64,000 nucleotides of DNA from Panax quinquefolius (taxonomy: Eukaryota > Streptophyta > Magnoliopsida > Apiales > Araliaceae): contig CM035165.1 in NCBI GenBank assembly GCA_020205615.1, positions 29,423,544-29,487,543 of the forward strand. The letters run 5' to 3'. Below, piece after piece: positions 12,089 through 24,880 of this stretch; the stretch's first letter is position 1; each line of letters starts with the position of its first letter. Made by a program: the position numbers and the translations under genes. Below the pieces are notes generated by a model. The model saw only the letters and a list, made by a program, of their open reading frames with translations, was not told the origin of the DNA and ran no database searches.

Positions 12089-12258
12089 TCTCAAATCTTG
12101 TCATAAAAAAATAAGGGTTAATTAAGAAATCGATATATCACATAATATCCTATATCTTGACCAACTAACAAATAAGCTTAGGTAGGACACACTAGCGAAG
12201 GATTTACTCGTCTCTCCCTCTAGTTCTATTCCCGATCTCATGAGAGATCATATCCTAA

Positions 12259-12270
12259 GCTACGATACCA
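12259..12270 (-). other. Primer-binding site of element B
   Basis: On the minus strand this reads TGGTATCGTAGC, followed by TTAGGATATGATCTC. It lies a few bases from the LTR end and resembles the complement of the initiator tRNA-Met 3' end. Confidence 0.75.
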
Positions 12271-12273
12271 AGC

Positions 12274-15156
12274 GTGGCGCCCCCAAAATAGGTATACCAA
12301 CACCCATTCACGAGTGCCAAATACATGGTACAAAAAGCAAACTACAACTTCAATAATACAAATGTCGGTGTGAAATACGACAATATATCTTAATGAGTTT
12401 AAATATAATATTGTCTTCTAGACAATATCCACATCAAATAAATCCCCATCATAATTATTGATTCATTATTTTACAAAATGGTGAGGACTACTAAACAACT
12501 TTCTCTAGAACCTTCATTCCATACCCAGAGCTAGTACTCATTACATTCTAGCCTCCCGAGAAGAAAAATGGAACAACAAGGAAAGGGTGAGCTCAACTAG
12601 CCCGATAAAGAATATTATGACTAAGATAATATACAACAATTATCGTTAGTCTTTAACGAGGAAAAATCGATAGAATCTGATGAAATGACAAGTTTCGGAT
12701 CAATATTACATGGTGAAATAATAATTCATAGAAAAGAGTTACGTAGAGAATGAAATCTACTATAATCTATGAATTTAACGGTCCATCATCAATATTTTAT
12801 CCTGTAACATCAATCGATATACATACGGAATCAAATATTCATCTTTTGCCTTCTAGGCCCGAAAGATATTCATCGATTAATCATATTCATTTAAACACTG
12901 TTCATCTTTGCTCTGGGCCAAAGATATTAATCAATCAGTCGTATGTTCATCTCAACACTGTTCATCTTTTGCACTACGAACCAAAGATATTAATCAATCG
13001 GTCGTGTTCATCTCAACACATGTTCATCTTTACTTCTGAGGCCAAAGATATTCTTGAAATCATTCATCTTTTGCACTACGAGGCCGAAGATATTCAATAA
13101 TATCATCATTTAAGGTGAGGATGATGAAAAATATTTTTAAAGCGAATCCGGTGAAACAAAATGACAAGAGATTAAGGATTAAGGATTAAGTACTTGGTTT
13201 TATCCACGTCCAAAATACCTCAAAATAATCATAGTGGTGTAAAATTCAAGAATGATCAAAACATGGATCTGATCGAGTTAGTATCCGAATAGATATTTTG
13301 GACAAAAGAAAAATTTTATTTTTAATTGAATAGTCATATCGTGAATAGTCTTTGTATCGTGAATAGTCTTGCGTATCGTGAATAGTAACTCAGACACCAA
13401 AAGATAGAAATTCCACAAAAAACATCTTCACGCTTCATGAATAGTACTAAGTGAATAGTAACTTTCGTGAATAGTAACTCATGAATAGTAACTTCGTGAA
13501 TAGTAACTTATGAATAGTAATCCATGAATAGTAACCCGACATGAAAAAGTTTCAAATTTGATAAAACTTGGATCAACATTTCGGTATAATGATATTGAAG
13601 AAATAATATCATTACTGAAAAAAATAATATCCACTTACCTCGAAAGATCGGTACTTCTAGTTGAAACACTTGGGATATAGGCTATGACTTGAACTTGCAC
13701 GTATATAGCAATACTCAAAGTATACTCAAAATACTCACAAGAATAAACTCGATAATATAGAGAGAAAACTTGATTTAAATTGTGATTTTCAATTCTAACC
13801 TAAGCACCTATTTATAGGAAATTGCTTAGAACACTAAAGCGAAAATTTAATATAATAATATTATATATAAACAAAATTCATCGCCCACATCTTGAATCTG
13901 AATTCAGCCACCATGCACATATTAAATGAGTTTCAAAAAATGGAAAAAACGTTTTTGTAATTAAAATATTTTAAACTTCAAAAATCAATTATTTGAACTT
14001 GAACTTCAATAATTCATAATAAATAGCCCTTTTATCGAAAAATTCGAATCTCACAACTTTTTATAGGAAATTCAATTCTCTACAACTTTGCGGAAGAAAG
14101 TTTTCCAAATTCCAAATGCAGAAATTGGCCAAATCCTCAAACATGCGATTTTACTGGTATAATCAAATTTCGATCAATAAATGGGGTCCACAGACACACA
14201 AAACATGTGTTAATCATTTATTACAACAAAATACTCTTCCTCCTCGTATACTCATATATCCCACATTCTTTGTAAAAATATCACAGTTAATATATTATTA
14301 AAATAATATATTTAAATGAATTATTTTATCGGAAAAAGATAAAATATTAATTTTCAACAATTGTCATTTTAAAATTTTTCTCCATCTATATCCACATAAA
14401 ATCAATATTTTTCTCATCATATAAATCAATAATTAATTATTCACAAATAATATTACGAGAATCCTGATATTGACAATGAGGCGGTTCCCGGGAAGAGGGG
14501 CTTTCGATAAAATTTCTTCTTCTTGGGCATGATTAGGTGACCAAACCTCTCCTTAGATGAACTTTCTAGACATTGCCAATAATGTTATCTAATAATATTA
14601 TTCAGGATAATATGAATTATTGCTTCGATAATGAAAGATCTTGTGTAATGACAATTATTGAAACAATGATGATATAAAATATCAACGCGACAATTATTAA
14701 CTCGATAAAATCTTTGAGCGATAATTCACGTAACCATTATTGAGTAGTGCCTTCTTACGTAAGAATCAATAATTGGTGCGATCTGGTGTCTTCTTGTTCA
14801 ACAAAGCGTATTAGTGTGTTTTAACCAACGGGTATTCAAACGATATTACTTGGTAACAACTACGCCTGTAGTTATTTAAAAACAACTTATATTTGTCATT
14901 TTCTTCATCCAATCACTTTCCGTTATGGGGCCCACACATGGGCTGCTTGCATAAATACGAATATTCCCAACGATGCGAATATTCCACGACCAAACGAATA
15001 TTCCCAAGCGATAATGAATATTTTATAACCACTTGCTTAATTTGAAATATTTGCGTATTTAACCCTTAACTATCCACATTAATCAAATCAACCCTTACTA
15101 TTTCAAAATAATAAATAAAGGAAATTCTTTTTTATTTAAAAATTTGAGGTCTTCTG
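12274..15156 (-). mobile_element. Element B 5' LTR (complete)
   Basis: On the plus strand it starts GTGGCGCCCCC (first T lost) and ends GAGGTCTTCTG; other copies end GTCTTACA. It contains the hairpin array (12836-13105), the short GAATAGTAAC array (13335-13530), and TATA plus donor-like site (13816-13633, minus). A GAATATTC cluster is near 14958-15020. At 2.88 kb it is close in length to the G LTRs. Confidence 0.85.
12836..13105 (-). repeat. Hairpin-repeat array in B 5' LTR
   Basis: About five units hold CATCTTT, then GCACTACGAGGC-like, then AAAGATATT on the plus strand, the reverse complement of the arrays in A, F and G. The open frame through it (12750-13100) is repeat-derived. Confidence 0.75.
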
Positions 15157-15616
15157 ATCTAGGTGTTTGTTTGAAGTATAATTCTCAATTATAGACAATG
15201 GAGATAATGATATGTCGAAGAAGACTCACCATTGGGAGGAATATGATAAGTAATCTTCTCGTTTTTCTTTGGGGTCTATTGGATCAACCAAGGATAATTA
15301 CAGTGGCCATATGATATCTATCATAACCTAAAAGCGAGGGCCTCCCATATACGAAGGTTTCTTGAGCACTTCCCAAAGATTCTAATTTCTAAAACAATTT
15401 TTTACTATACCTTTATGTAAGGTGTCATTGTGACGTCTTATCCAGGGTTGGGATGAGAGTCACGATTAGTATATATTGTATCCAAACTCACAACATATGT
15501 GTTGTTGTATTTTGCCGACAATTGTTGTAATAAAATTGTAGTTATTTTACATACCATGTATTTGGCGACTTCGAGAATAGGTTGGATGGAATGGACCTAT
15601 TTTGGGGTTGTCACAT

Positions 15617-15628
15617 TTAGTATCACAC
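15617..15628 (+). other. Primer-binding site, second internal region of element A
   Basis: TTAGTATCACAC follows the end of the middle LTR (GTCACA, 15615) and corresponds to TGGTATCACAGC at 1170 with a few differences. A second primer site after a second LTR shows the LTR-internal-LTR-internal-LTR order. Confidence 0.7.
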
Positions 15629-15799
15629 TTAGGGATATGGTCTCTGGCGGAGATCGGAAATAGAACTAGGAAGGAGAGATGAGTAAATCCTTCTCTAGTG
15701 TGTCTACCTAAGCTTATTTGTTGGTCAGTAATAATATCGGGTTATTATGTGATATGTTAATTTGTTTAATTAACCCTTATTTTATGGCAGTATTTGAGA

Positions 15800-16701
15800 A
15801 TGGCTGCTGAGAATGTTAACAATGGAGTTAATGAGACCATGGGGATACTTCTAATCACTAACCGGGATAATGTGATGTCGGTGAAGAAGAAATTGAAATC
15901 CATGTGGTGAGTGAAGAATTGATAGATGCACTTTAGAGATGGTCGTAAGTAGAGGTAAATGGTGAGAGTGAGGAAGAAGAGGTACCGCAGGAGAATTTAT
16001 TAGAGATATTATATGATCAAAATGTAGAATTTCAAAATCGTATACATGAGTTAGAAGAAGCGGTTGAAGAAACGACGAGGTCAGGATGGAGAAAGGATCT
16101 GACAATTCAAGCTTGTGTTACCCGATATGTGATGCTTGAGCGAAGCATTCTTTGGCGAGTATAAGATGATAAAGATGGAATCTGAAATGAAAGAAGAAAA
16201 AAAGCGAGCAGTGAGAATAAGTGATGCGTGGGCAAAAAGTACACGACACGTGGATATTATGGAAAGAGATGTCCAGATCTAAGAAGGCTAAAATAGATGA
16301 TATGAATTTCTCATTTTGGAAAGCAATTGGGAGAACCCAACATCGAGTTTTGAATTACCCTGTACATAGCGGTCAACTGAATTCGATATGGATTGAAGAT
16401 TGATGATTCGGATCATGAATCGAGAATCTGACGAAGGCGATTGAGGAGGAATATGCCCTATAGAAAAGTATATTTCAATGGTAGTGATGGCGCCAAATGT
16501 TGCCCCAAACAAAGTCAAAGCCGGTAGTTCAAGGAGAAGCGGTCGTTATGACTTCCCAACAAATGAGGAACCCAAATGAATTTATCACGGAGATGAGCGA
16601 TGGAGAAATCATGATGATCGGAGATAAAATCGAAATGAAAGCAAGGTATTCTCAACTCTTGGAAATACCAGGTATGTAAATTTCGGGGACGAAATTTCAT
16701 A
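15800..16701 (+). pseudogene. gag-like remnant, second internal region of element A
   Basis: This is nearly the same sequence as 1356-2271, starting MAAENVNNGVNET with an acceptor-like AG at 15789-15790. Frames break at different points than in copy 1, for example 16221-16403 stays open (DIMERDVRSKKAKIDDMNFSFWK). Comparing the two copies, differences are mostly 1-4-base indels. It ends in the same pol tail and polypurine tract (16702-16713). Confidence 0.65.
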
Positions 16702-18058
16702 AGGAAGGGAGATTGTAAAGACCGAAATTTTATGAAATAAAATTATTCAAATTTTCTTATAATTACAATTCAGTAAATGGTTAAATTGATAAAAAATTAA
16801 AGTTAAGGGTGATATATGAATTATTTTCAAAATAAGCAAGTGGTTATATAATATTCATTGTTGTTGGGGAATATTCGTTTGGTCGTGAAATATTCTTTAC
16901 GTCGGGAATATTAAATGCGACCAATAACTAATTATGGGCCCATAACTGGATAACTGTCGGATGAAAAAATGATAAAATTGAATAATTGGCGTGGTTATTC
17001 TGATTAACAACATTGGAATACCCGGTGGTTAAAATACGATGTCTGCGTGGTTGCCTGATGAGCTTTACGGTATTACACACATATTGTTGAATTATTTATT
17101 CTTACGTGAAGGCACTACTCGATAATTGTTATAGTAATTCTTTGTTCAATATTTTATTTTATTGATTTAATAATTGCTGCGTTGATATTTTATATTATTG
17201 TTGCTCAATAATTGTCACTTGCACATCATCTCCATTATCGGATCAATAATTCATATTATTCGAATAATATTATTAGATAGCATTATTAGCGATGTCTAGA
17301 AAGTTACATCGAGGAGAGGTTTGGTCACTAATTGCGCTTTTGATGAGAGAAATCCTTATCTGAAAGCCTCCTCTTTCACAGGAACTGCATTGATGTGGAT
17401 ATAAATGATGCATTTATTTATGTGGTTATAAATGAAGGAATTAATGATGAGGTGTTTTATCAGTATTTTATCGAAATGGAGAACAAAATATGGGATTTTT
17501 AGAAAAATTAGTTTATTACTTGATTTTGTAAAATCCATAACTCTTTATGTATAATGAGTTAGGAGATGAGCCATATATCAAAAGAAAGCCACGGAAGTAA
17601 GCTAACCAGTAGAATTTGGAATCACCCAAAATTCTTTGTGGATATTTAAGTGGTGAATTTTTGAATGAAATCGGGTCCGAATGATTTATAATCCGATAAT
17701 CGTTGTTCTTGAGATATATTAAATGAGTTATAATTTTTGATCCGACCGTTGGATCGTTGTAATTTTTGGATATGTTATACATATATGAGTTAAGTATATG
17801 TCCACAAATTTTGAACCGTTAAAAATTAACAAATGATTTGTTATGAATTTTAAGAGGTGACTGATTCATAAATTATTTTTATAAATGTTATGAGTGGAAA
17901 ATTCTAGAAGGCGGGCCCCACTTTTTGATTGGTGTAAGAGATCATGTGCTAAATTGAGTTCAATTGTGGAGGGCTGGTCTTTGATGGTTGCGTAGGAGAA
18001 AAGAATAATTAATATATTATTTTATTAATTTAGTCTCATTTAGGCGTTACAGCATTTT

Positions 18059-18240
18059 TATAAATACGTCTTAAGTTAAAATTGAAAATCACACCGAAAC
18101 ATAAGTTTTCTCTCTCTATATTATCAAGAATATTTTGTTAGTATTTAGATAACTTGAAGTGTTGCTATATCTGGTATGAAGTTCGATTCGACATTATATC
18201 AGATATTCAAGTCGGAGATCTTTTTTCTTTTGAGGTAAGG
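18059..18240 (+). promoter_or_regulatory. TATA box and donor-like site, element A third LTR
   Basis: TATAAATA at 18059-18066, a CT-rich stretch (TTTTCTCTCTCTATATT), then TTTTGAG|GTAAGG with the boundary at 18234/18235. Confidence 0.5.
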
Positions 18241-19374
18241 ATTTTAAGGGTTATTATGTTTTTTGGTTCGTACTTCTTAGTCCTTCGAAAAATTCTGGAA
18301 AAATTTGAAATGATATTTTGATGAGTTTTATTGATTGTGTCCAAAATGGTGATTTTTGGATATATAGATTAAGAGTTATGAATTTTACGAGAAAATACTA
18401 TTTTAAAAGTAACCGCTTATAACTCTTTGTGGTTAACTCAACAAATTGATGAAATTTTTATTGGAAGTATATCTATATAATATCGGTATATACTCTACTG
18501 TGAATTTGAATTTTTAGATAAAAGTACAATTTATGATAAATGTCTAAATATTAAGTGATTTTGGCGTATATGAAAAATAGTAAATGAATTTTACAAAATT
18601 TTGAGAAAATATATGTTCAATATGGGACTATATTCGCTAAATCCCAGAAAAGAAATAATTTTAGAACTAATTTGATATTTTTCATGAAAATGGACTAGTT
18701 ATGAGTAAATGAATTAAATATGTTATGTGAAGTAAGAAAATTAGAAAATAGGATTTTATGGCTTGAGAATCCTATATGAGGTATATGCATATTTTTGATG
18801 AGGGTTTTGGTTATTGGTGATTAAATCTTATGAGTTTGGCATTTTAGGATGATTAAATGCATTATTTAGTAAAGTGTAAACGATTAAAATAAATTATTTA
18901 TAAGTTTAAGAAATTTTATTCTTTCAATATCATTATACCGAAATATTGGTATGGATTTTATTGTGGAATTTTCTACCTTTTTCATGTCGGGGTTATTATT
19001 CACGAGTTATTATTCACGACAAAATTGGTTTCTTTTTCTGACCAAATTATTTTTGATTTATGAATCTTACTCTTGAAATTAAATCCGTGTTTTGATCATA
19101 TATTTTTTTTATTATCATATATAACATTTTTATAATTCTAATGATGATATTAATTTCTCTTTGACTTGAGTGTAAAGATGGGTAGATTATTGGTATGATC
19201 GTGACTACGGGTTCTCTTTGGCGATGGTCTGCAAAGTTGAATTGTTGACGGTATGATCATGACCATTGAATTTATAGTTGAATATCTTTAGCTTAAGTCT
19301 GAAAGGTGAAATGATCAACATAGTTATAATTATTGTTTATATAAATTACGAAATGATTATATATTTCTTTGAGA

Positions 19375-19600
19375 TATTAATATATTTGGCTGTAGTCTGC
19401 GAAATATGAATCGTTGAGGAATATCTTTGGCTTGTAGTGCAAAAGATGAATTGTTGATGAATATCTTTGGCTCGTGATGCAAGATGAATTGTTGATGAAT
19501 ATCTTTGGCCGTGATCTGAAAGATGACATGTTGTTGAATATCTTTGGCGGTGGTGCAGATGAGCGTTGACGAATATATTTTCGTAGTAGTCTGAAGATGA
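19375..19600 (+). repeat. Hairpin-repeat array, element A third LTR
   Basis: About five units are present. Several read AGTCTG or GATGCA where other copies read AGTGCA, altering one stem arm. Confidence 0.75.
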
Positions 19601-21490
19601 ATTTATTAGTATGATTATGAGCGAGGCTGTGATTTGGTATAACCATGATCTTTGATGTTTCGGTAAAGACATGTGATGAAAATTATCTTCATCCTAGATG
19701 CGAAGAGAAATTTAGAATCACAATTATGATTATGAGTTCTTCATATGATTGTGGACTAGAACTGTTGATTGATGTTGCAGGGATAAAATATTGTTGGTGG
19801 ATTTTTAACATAGAGAAGATAATAGACTTTAAGGTTTATTTAACTCTTCTAATGGATTGCTCGTTCATTTGCAACTATGGTTGAAATTTTTATAAATCAC
19901 CGTATGTTCTAAATCTACGATTTATTATTGATGAAGGCTATGGATAATTTAATTATCTTTAGTCATGATATTCTTTACTAGGCTAGTTGTGCTCACCATA
20001 CATTTCACAATTCCTTTCGGAGTAATAAGAGTGTAGGTGGGTGGCGAAGGGGTAACAGAGAATAGAACGGTGGTCATAGTCATTGAGGTTCTCCACTAAA
20101 TAGTATGCAAATAATTTGGTGAATTAACTAGGGTGAAAGCGAGCCCAACGCGTTGAAAGGGTGTTTTTCCACTATCATACAAGATGTCTAATGACATCTG
20201 ACCTCGTGTCATCATAAGATAGGGTTGTGCTCATCCACTTCTTTGAGTATATTTACTGACACCTACTATATAATCTGGGTATTTGTTGAAGTATAATTCT
20301 CGATTAGAGAGCGATGGAGATAATGATATGTCAAGAGAAGACTCACCATTGGGAGGAATATGATAGTAATCTTCTCATTTTTCTTTGGGGTCTATTGGGT
20401 TAACCAAGGATAATTACGTGGCCATATGATATCTATCATAACCTAAGCATGGCCTCCCGTATACGAAGGTTTCATGAGCACTTCCCAAAGATTCTAATTT
20501 CTAAAGCAGGTTTTTGACTATACCTTTATGTAAGGTGTCATTGTGACGTCTTATCCAAGGTGGGATAAGAGTCACAGTTGGTATATATTGTATCCAAACT
20601 CACAACATATGTGTTGTTGTATTTTATCTGACAATTGTTGTAATAAAATTGTAGTTATTTTCTGTACCATGTATTTAGCGACTCAAAATAGATTGGATGG
20701 AATGGACCTATTTTGGGGTTGTCACATGCATAGTAGCACACGGTATTTATTATTGATGTTTACGTGAGAAGTCACTCAGTTTTGTTCAATTATTGCTACA
20801 GTAATTGCTACATAGTATCTCACGTTATTTGATTCATTATTGTCCGATATTTTATATATTTTAAATCAATAATTGAGATAACAAAGTTATTAATATTATT
20901 ATTTGCAATATTAACGATGTACAGAAGTTACGCGAGGAGAGGTTTGGTCACCTAATTATTATGCGTCAATAGGAGAAATCCTTATTGGAAGGCCCCTCTT
21001 TCACAGGAACGACACGATCAATTAATATTGTGAATTATAATAAAGGTGATAAGTTTTGTTTTATTATTATTATAAATGTTATAAAATAAAAACTTTTTAT
21101 ATAAAATGCGAATACTTTTATAAAGTTATTTGTTTTATTAGATTATAAATAGAATATATAATATTCTATTATGCATAAGTGTTTGCATAGTAAAATCTTT
21201 TTTATATAAAAACATAATATTTTTATAAAGTTATTTGTTTTATTAGACTATAAATAGAATATATAATATTCTATTATGCATAAATGTTTGCATAATTATA
21301 TAGTGTTTGCATTGTAAAATCTTTTATATAAAATAGAATACTTTTATAAAGTTATTCGTTTTATTAGATTATAAATAGAATATATTATATTTTATTTAAA
21401 AGATTTTATTTTATTAGAATATTTTATTAATAATGCATAGCAAATCAATATGGACCGTTCATGAATTAGTTACTATTCAGTCCATTCTCC

Positions 21491-21627
21491 AATAAATAGA
21501 AGCTCATTCCTTCATTATTTCTTACGAATTCAATTGAAACTCTAGAGAGAGAAACTATAGAGAGAAAGAAGAAAAAATTTATATTACTTCACTACTCCTA
21601 TATCCTGCTTTCTTCTAAGGTAAGAAG
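21491..21627 (+). promoter_or_regulatory. TATA-like and donor-like sites, C1
   Basis: AATAAATA precedes a purine-rich leader and TTCTAAG|GTAAGAAG, boundary 21619/21620, about 130 nt downstream. This is the same order as in A, B, F and G despite little other similarity. Confidence 0.4.
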
Positions 21628-21699
21628 TATTATTTATTTCATTTTCTCAAGAGAAATTATTTTTAGTATTCAGTATGAATATTATTTTAGTTTAATAAT

Positions 21700-24290
21700 C
21701 GTGAAGGGGTATTATTTATTTCATATTACGAAGAGAAATTATTTTTCGTATTCGTATGAATATTATTTTCGTTTAATATTAAATAAGGGTTATTATTTCT
21801 TTTTAAATCTTCATGAAAAGAACTTACATTATTCCATTCTTTATCATTATGTTGGAATAACTTTGTCTGTCACAATCTGCATACATGGTGAAATTCTTCT
21901 CGTTATTCCATTTTTTATTATTATGTTGGAATAACACCATACATCAATTACCATACATGATTAAATTCTTACATTATTAGTTCTTTATTATTACGCTTGG
22001 AACATCACATACATGCGGTTTATGTTAGGTTTGTAATATTCTTGAACGCAATCAAATTGCAAAAATTAAGCGGGCGTGTAAAATCGAGTTTAAAATTATT
22101 TACAAACCGTATACGGATCACCCTTTATGCACAATTATTAATTAAACGAAAAGATAAAGAATAAAATCATACCCTTGAAGATCGAGCTTCCTCAATTACA
22201 AGTTCACCTCCAAATCCTTTAGCGTTCAACTAGAATCCAAGGGGTTTTGTTCCTTCCTTTGATCAACGTTAGTCACCCATATATTTGGCCTCTGGGGTGA
22301 TCCACCAAGGAAGAAGAAAATTCAAGAAGAAGGGGTATTGGCTCGAACCCTAGTTTTCCTATCTCTATAGAAAAGGCGTACTTTCTCAAACAAATTGGAA
22401 TTATGTCGTATGTTGTAAAAAGTCAACAACACTTCACCCATAATAAGACTCCTCTTATTAATAGATGTAGGCAACCCACCTTAACAATTAAGGAATTGGG
22501 TTTTATTTAATTAATTAAATTCTTTTAATTAATTAAGCTCCCTAATCTTATTAGGGATAATTAATTAAACTTCTTTAACTAATTTTCCTCCTAATCCTAT
22601 TAGAATAAATGAGAGTACTTATATTAAATTAATTCCTAAACTCTTTTAGAAATTAAAATAATAATAATTGTAATAATATTAATAAGACTCCTCTTATTAA
22701 TTTATATTTAATATTTCTAAAATATTAAATAATAAATATTAAGCTATTTAATTTATTCTATCACCATAGATTAAATTAAATATACATAACTATATTATTA
22801 CGATTATGCCATTAACTTCTTAAATAATTATTCTTCCTTTTATGGTGTGACCCTTTAGGTTCTCCATATTAAACAGGTTGTGAATAAATCAATTAGAACA
22901 ATTCTAATCTTATTTAAATAAATAAATTAAACAATTAATTTATTTAAATAAATAATATTTATTCTGATAGGGATAAGCCTCCTAGCGATCAACGACTTTC
23001 CGGATAATATAGATTTCAACATTAATCATAAAAGAACCTTTGAGTAAATAGTTCAAAGATAATTCAATCCTTCCACCATACAATGTCCTGAATTAAATAT
23101 AAGACATGGAATTCTTGCCAAGTCTTATTTTATTTAATTATATGTATTTTCGATCCTTAAATGCACAACTCAAATAATGCAAATTAGAAACTCCTTTCTA
23201 ATTTCATTTTGCCTTAACCAAGAGACTCTTGGGTTGTCATTTATCGAATCACATAGGACATTTCTCTTCTTTATTAGAAGTGGTAGATTCTTTATTGATC
23301 ATACATTATCTCCGTCTGACTTTATTATACCCAAGCATATCCTTTGATATACCCAAAGGTCTTAAGGAATAAGTCAAAGTATAACTCATCATACACGAAT
23401 CTTACTATGATGATCTCAAGTCCAAGGATTACTTGTACTTACTATCACTACAGAGAATTCCTATTGACGAAAGTAAAACTCCATTAGGTATTCCTTAGCG
23501 AGCCACGTTCAATGAACTTATTCTCTAATAAGCACCTACATACTTGCTTTAGTGTCTCCACACAAATGATTATGAGATCAATCATCCTCATCCAACGAAA
23601 TGCAAGCAACGACGTATGTACCAATCTATCCGGATTCACTAATCCCCAATTTAGTAATCCAATGATTGGGAACTATTTTAGTTTTAAGCTTTCTAAAATT
23701 TAGATCTCATTAGAATGATCATCATCATTATTCTAAAAGCATTGCTTAAAACTATGGGTTTATCACATATTATAAAACAAAGATCATGTAGATAATTAAA
23801 GCCTTTAATAAATTAATACTTTTTATTAATAAATGAATAAGATTGTTACAAAGTATATGCTTTATCATCAAACATGATTGGCTTGTATGCATACTACTTT
23901 CGTTTCACGCATGACTGGTTCCGTTCTTTATTATTACATTGGAACATCTCAAATACGTGCGTTTACATGACTTTGTTCCGTTCTTTATTATTACATTGGA
24001 ACATCCTCGTACATGCGGTTTCTGGCATGACTTTGATTCCGCTTCTTTATTATTCTATTGGAATATCCTGTGCTGCTTCGGATTACGGCATGACTGGTTC
24101 CATTCTTTATTATTATGTTGAAATAACTCATGCATGCGATTACTATCGCATGCATAGTGATTTCTTCTGTTATACCATTCTTTATTATTACATTGGAATA
24201 ACCTATCTATGTGGATTATCACATGCATGGTGAATGATCCTTTGTATTCATTCCTTATTAAATTGTGGAAATGATGCATCTAAGTGGATT
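21700..24290 (+). repeat. Second class of hairpin repeats in C1 (interrupted by the 22023-23901 insertion)
   Basis: The units contain a TTCTTTATTATTA core flanked by complementary arms, for example GTTCC..GGAAC and near 24170-24200 GTTATACCA..TGGAATAAC. At least seven units are spread on both sides of the insertion. Reverse-oriented relatives lie in the LTRs of D (26930-27360 and 33360-33800). Confidence 0.7.
22023..23901. mobile_element. Insertion in C1, probable solo LTR of an unrelated LTR element
   Basis: A 1.9-kb block with no similarity to the surrounding LTR starts TGTTAGGTTTG and ends near GGCTTGTATGCATACTAC. The flanks GTTTA (22018-22022) and GTTTC (from ~23902) look like a 5-bp duplication with one mismatch. 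Rejoining the flanks restores a C1 repeat unit (catgcggttt...gcatgac). It is AT-rich with no long frame and no recognised protein. The right border is approximate, and the LTR lineage is not assigned. The open frame at 23512-23703 is not supported as a gene. Confidence 0.55.
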
Positions 24291-24589
24291 CTGCATGGTG
24301 GACGATAATCCATTTGCAATTTCATATATTCTCTTATACTCGATTGGTTAAAGCTTTGACTTTTATACTCCATGAAATTAGTGGAATATCCTTGATATTT
24401 AAGGCTTCATCTAATATCTTTTCATGGAAATATTCTTACGAGCATTCTTGAATTTTACTTTCTGAAAAGTCATCGTGTTGACAATTTGGGCGTTATTGAA
24501 TTCTGGATAAATTAATTCTTGAACTTGTTTTATTGAATTCTTATATCATTGTCATCATCCTCGTGCTTATATTATGTTAAAAGTCATTT

Positions 24590-24880
24590 GTGGCCTGTTG
24601 TGCATAGATGGACTTGGTATGATTATGACCATGGATTATTCGGTATAATCATGACCGTAATGTTACAAATGATGTGGTAAAAGTCCGCATTGGTCCGTAG
24701 TGCATTGTTGGACAGTTGTTGGCATGATCATGACCATTGATGAATACACGAATATCCTTGGCCCGTAGTGCATGGATAATTTGTGGTTGTGATACTAATG
24801 AATATCCTTGGCCCGTAGAGATCAGGGATAATTTGTGGTTGTGATACTAATGAATATCCTCGGTAGTAGTCTTGGGGATG
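24590..24880 (+). repeat. Divergent hairpin array, C1
   Basis: The units read GAATATCCTTGGCCCGTAG, then TGCATGGATAATTTG. The stem here is ATCC..GGAT with the same GCCCGTAGTG loop as in the A/B/F/G arrays. The same units occur in C2 at 35150-35410. Confidence 0.7.

Larger units (their letters stand above)
5979..15156 (-). mobile_element. Element B: full-length, coding-defective Ty3/gypsy (Tekay-like chromovirus), reverse orientation
   Basis: On the plus strand the element reads TGTGACGCCCC at its left end; the right end GAGGTCTTCTG is an altered GTCTTACA. It has LTRs at 5979-8318 and 12274-15156, with gag-pol remnants and a primer site between them on the minus strand. The flanking 5-bp duplication is ATCTT (5974-5978) and ATCTA (15157-15161), one mismatch. 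It lies inside the middle LTR of A and so inserted later than A. The integrase C-terminus and a degraded chromodomain next to the 3' LTR support a chromovirus of the Tekay/Del type. Confidence 0.88.
2284..15615 (+). mobile_element. Element A, middle LTR (interrupted by element B)
   Basis: The LTR starts TGTAAGACCCC and ends TTGTCACA. Without the B insertion (5979-15156 plus duplicated target) it is about 4.1 kb. The two parts join smoothly: sequence up to ATAATCTT at 5978 continues as GGTGTTTGTTTG after 15161, the order seen uninterrupted at 700-735 and 55870-55890. It has an internal region on both sides, so it acts as the 3' LTR of the first unit and the 5' LTR of the second. TATA and donor-like sites are at 3725-3910 and a hairpin-repeat array is at 5040-5315. 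Confidence 0.85.
16714..20726 (+). mobile_element. Element A, third LTR (complete, ~4.0 kb)
   Basis: It starts TGTAAAGACC (one extra base against TGTAAGACC) and ends GGGGTTGTCACA. It is uninterrupted and co-linear with the middle LTR. TATAAATA is at 18059-18066 and GAG|GTAAGG at 18232-18240, ~175 nt later. The hairpin array is at 19375-19600. The next base after the end is the host LTR C1 (TGCATAGTAGCAC, as in 25745-25757), so the right edge is firm. The left edge of A is outside the window, so its target duplication cannot be checked. Confidence 0.88.

Noticed and set aside
1..20726. Large segmental duplication of 1-5300 with 15600-20700
   Set aside because: The repeated part is exactly LTR plus internal region of element A with primer site and purine tract at the right places, so it is a retroelement structure, not a genomic duplication.
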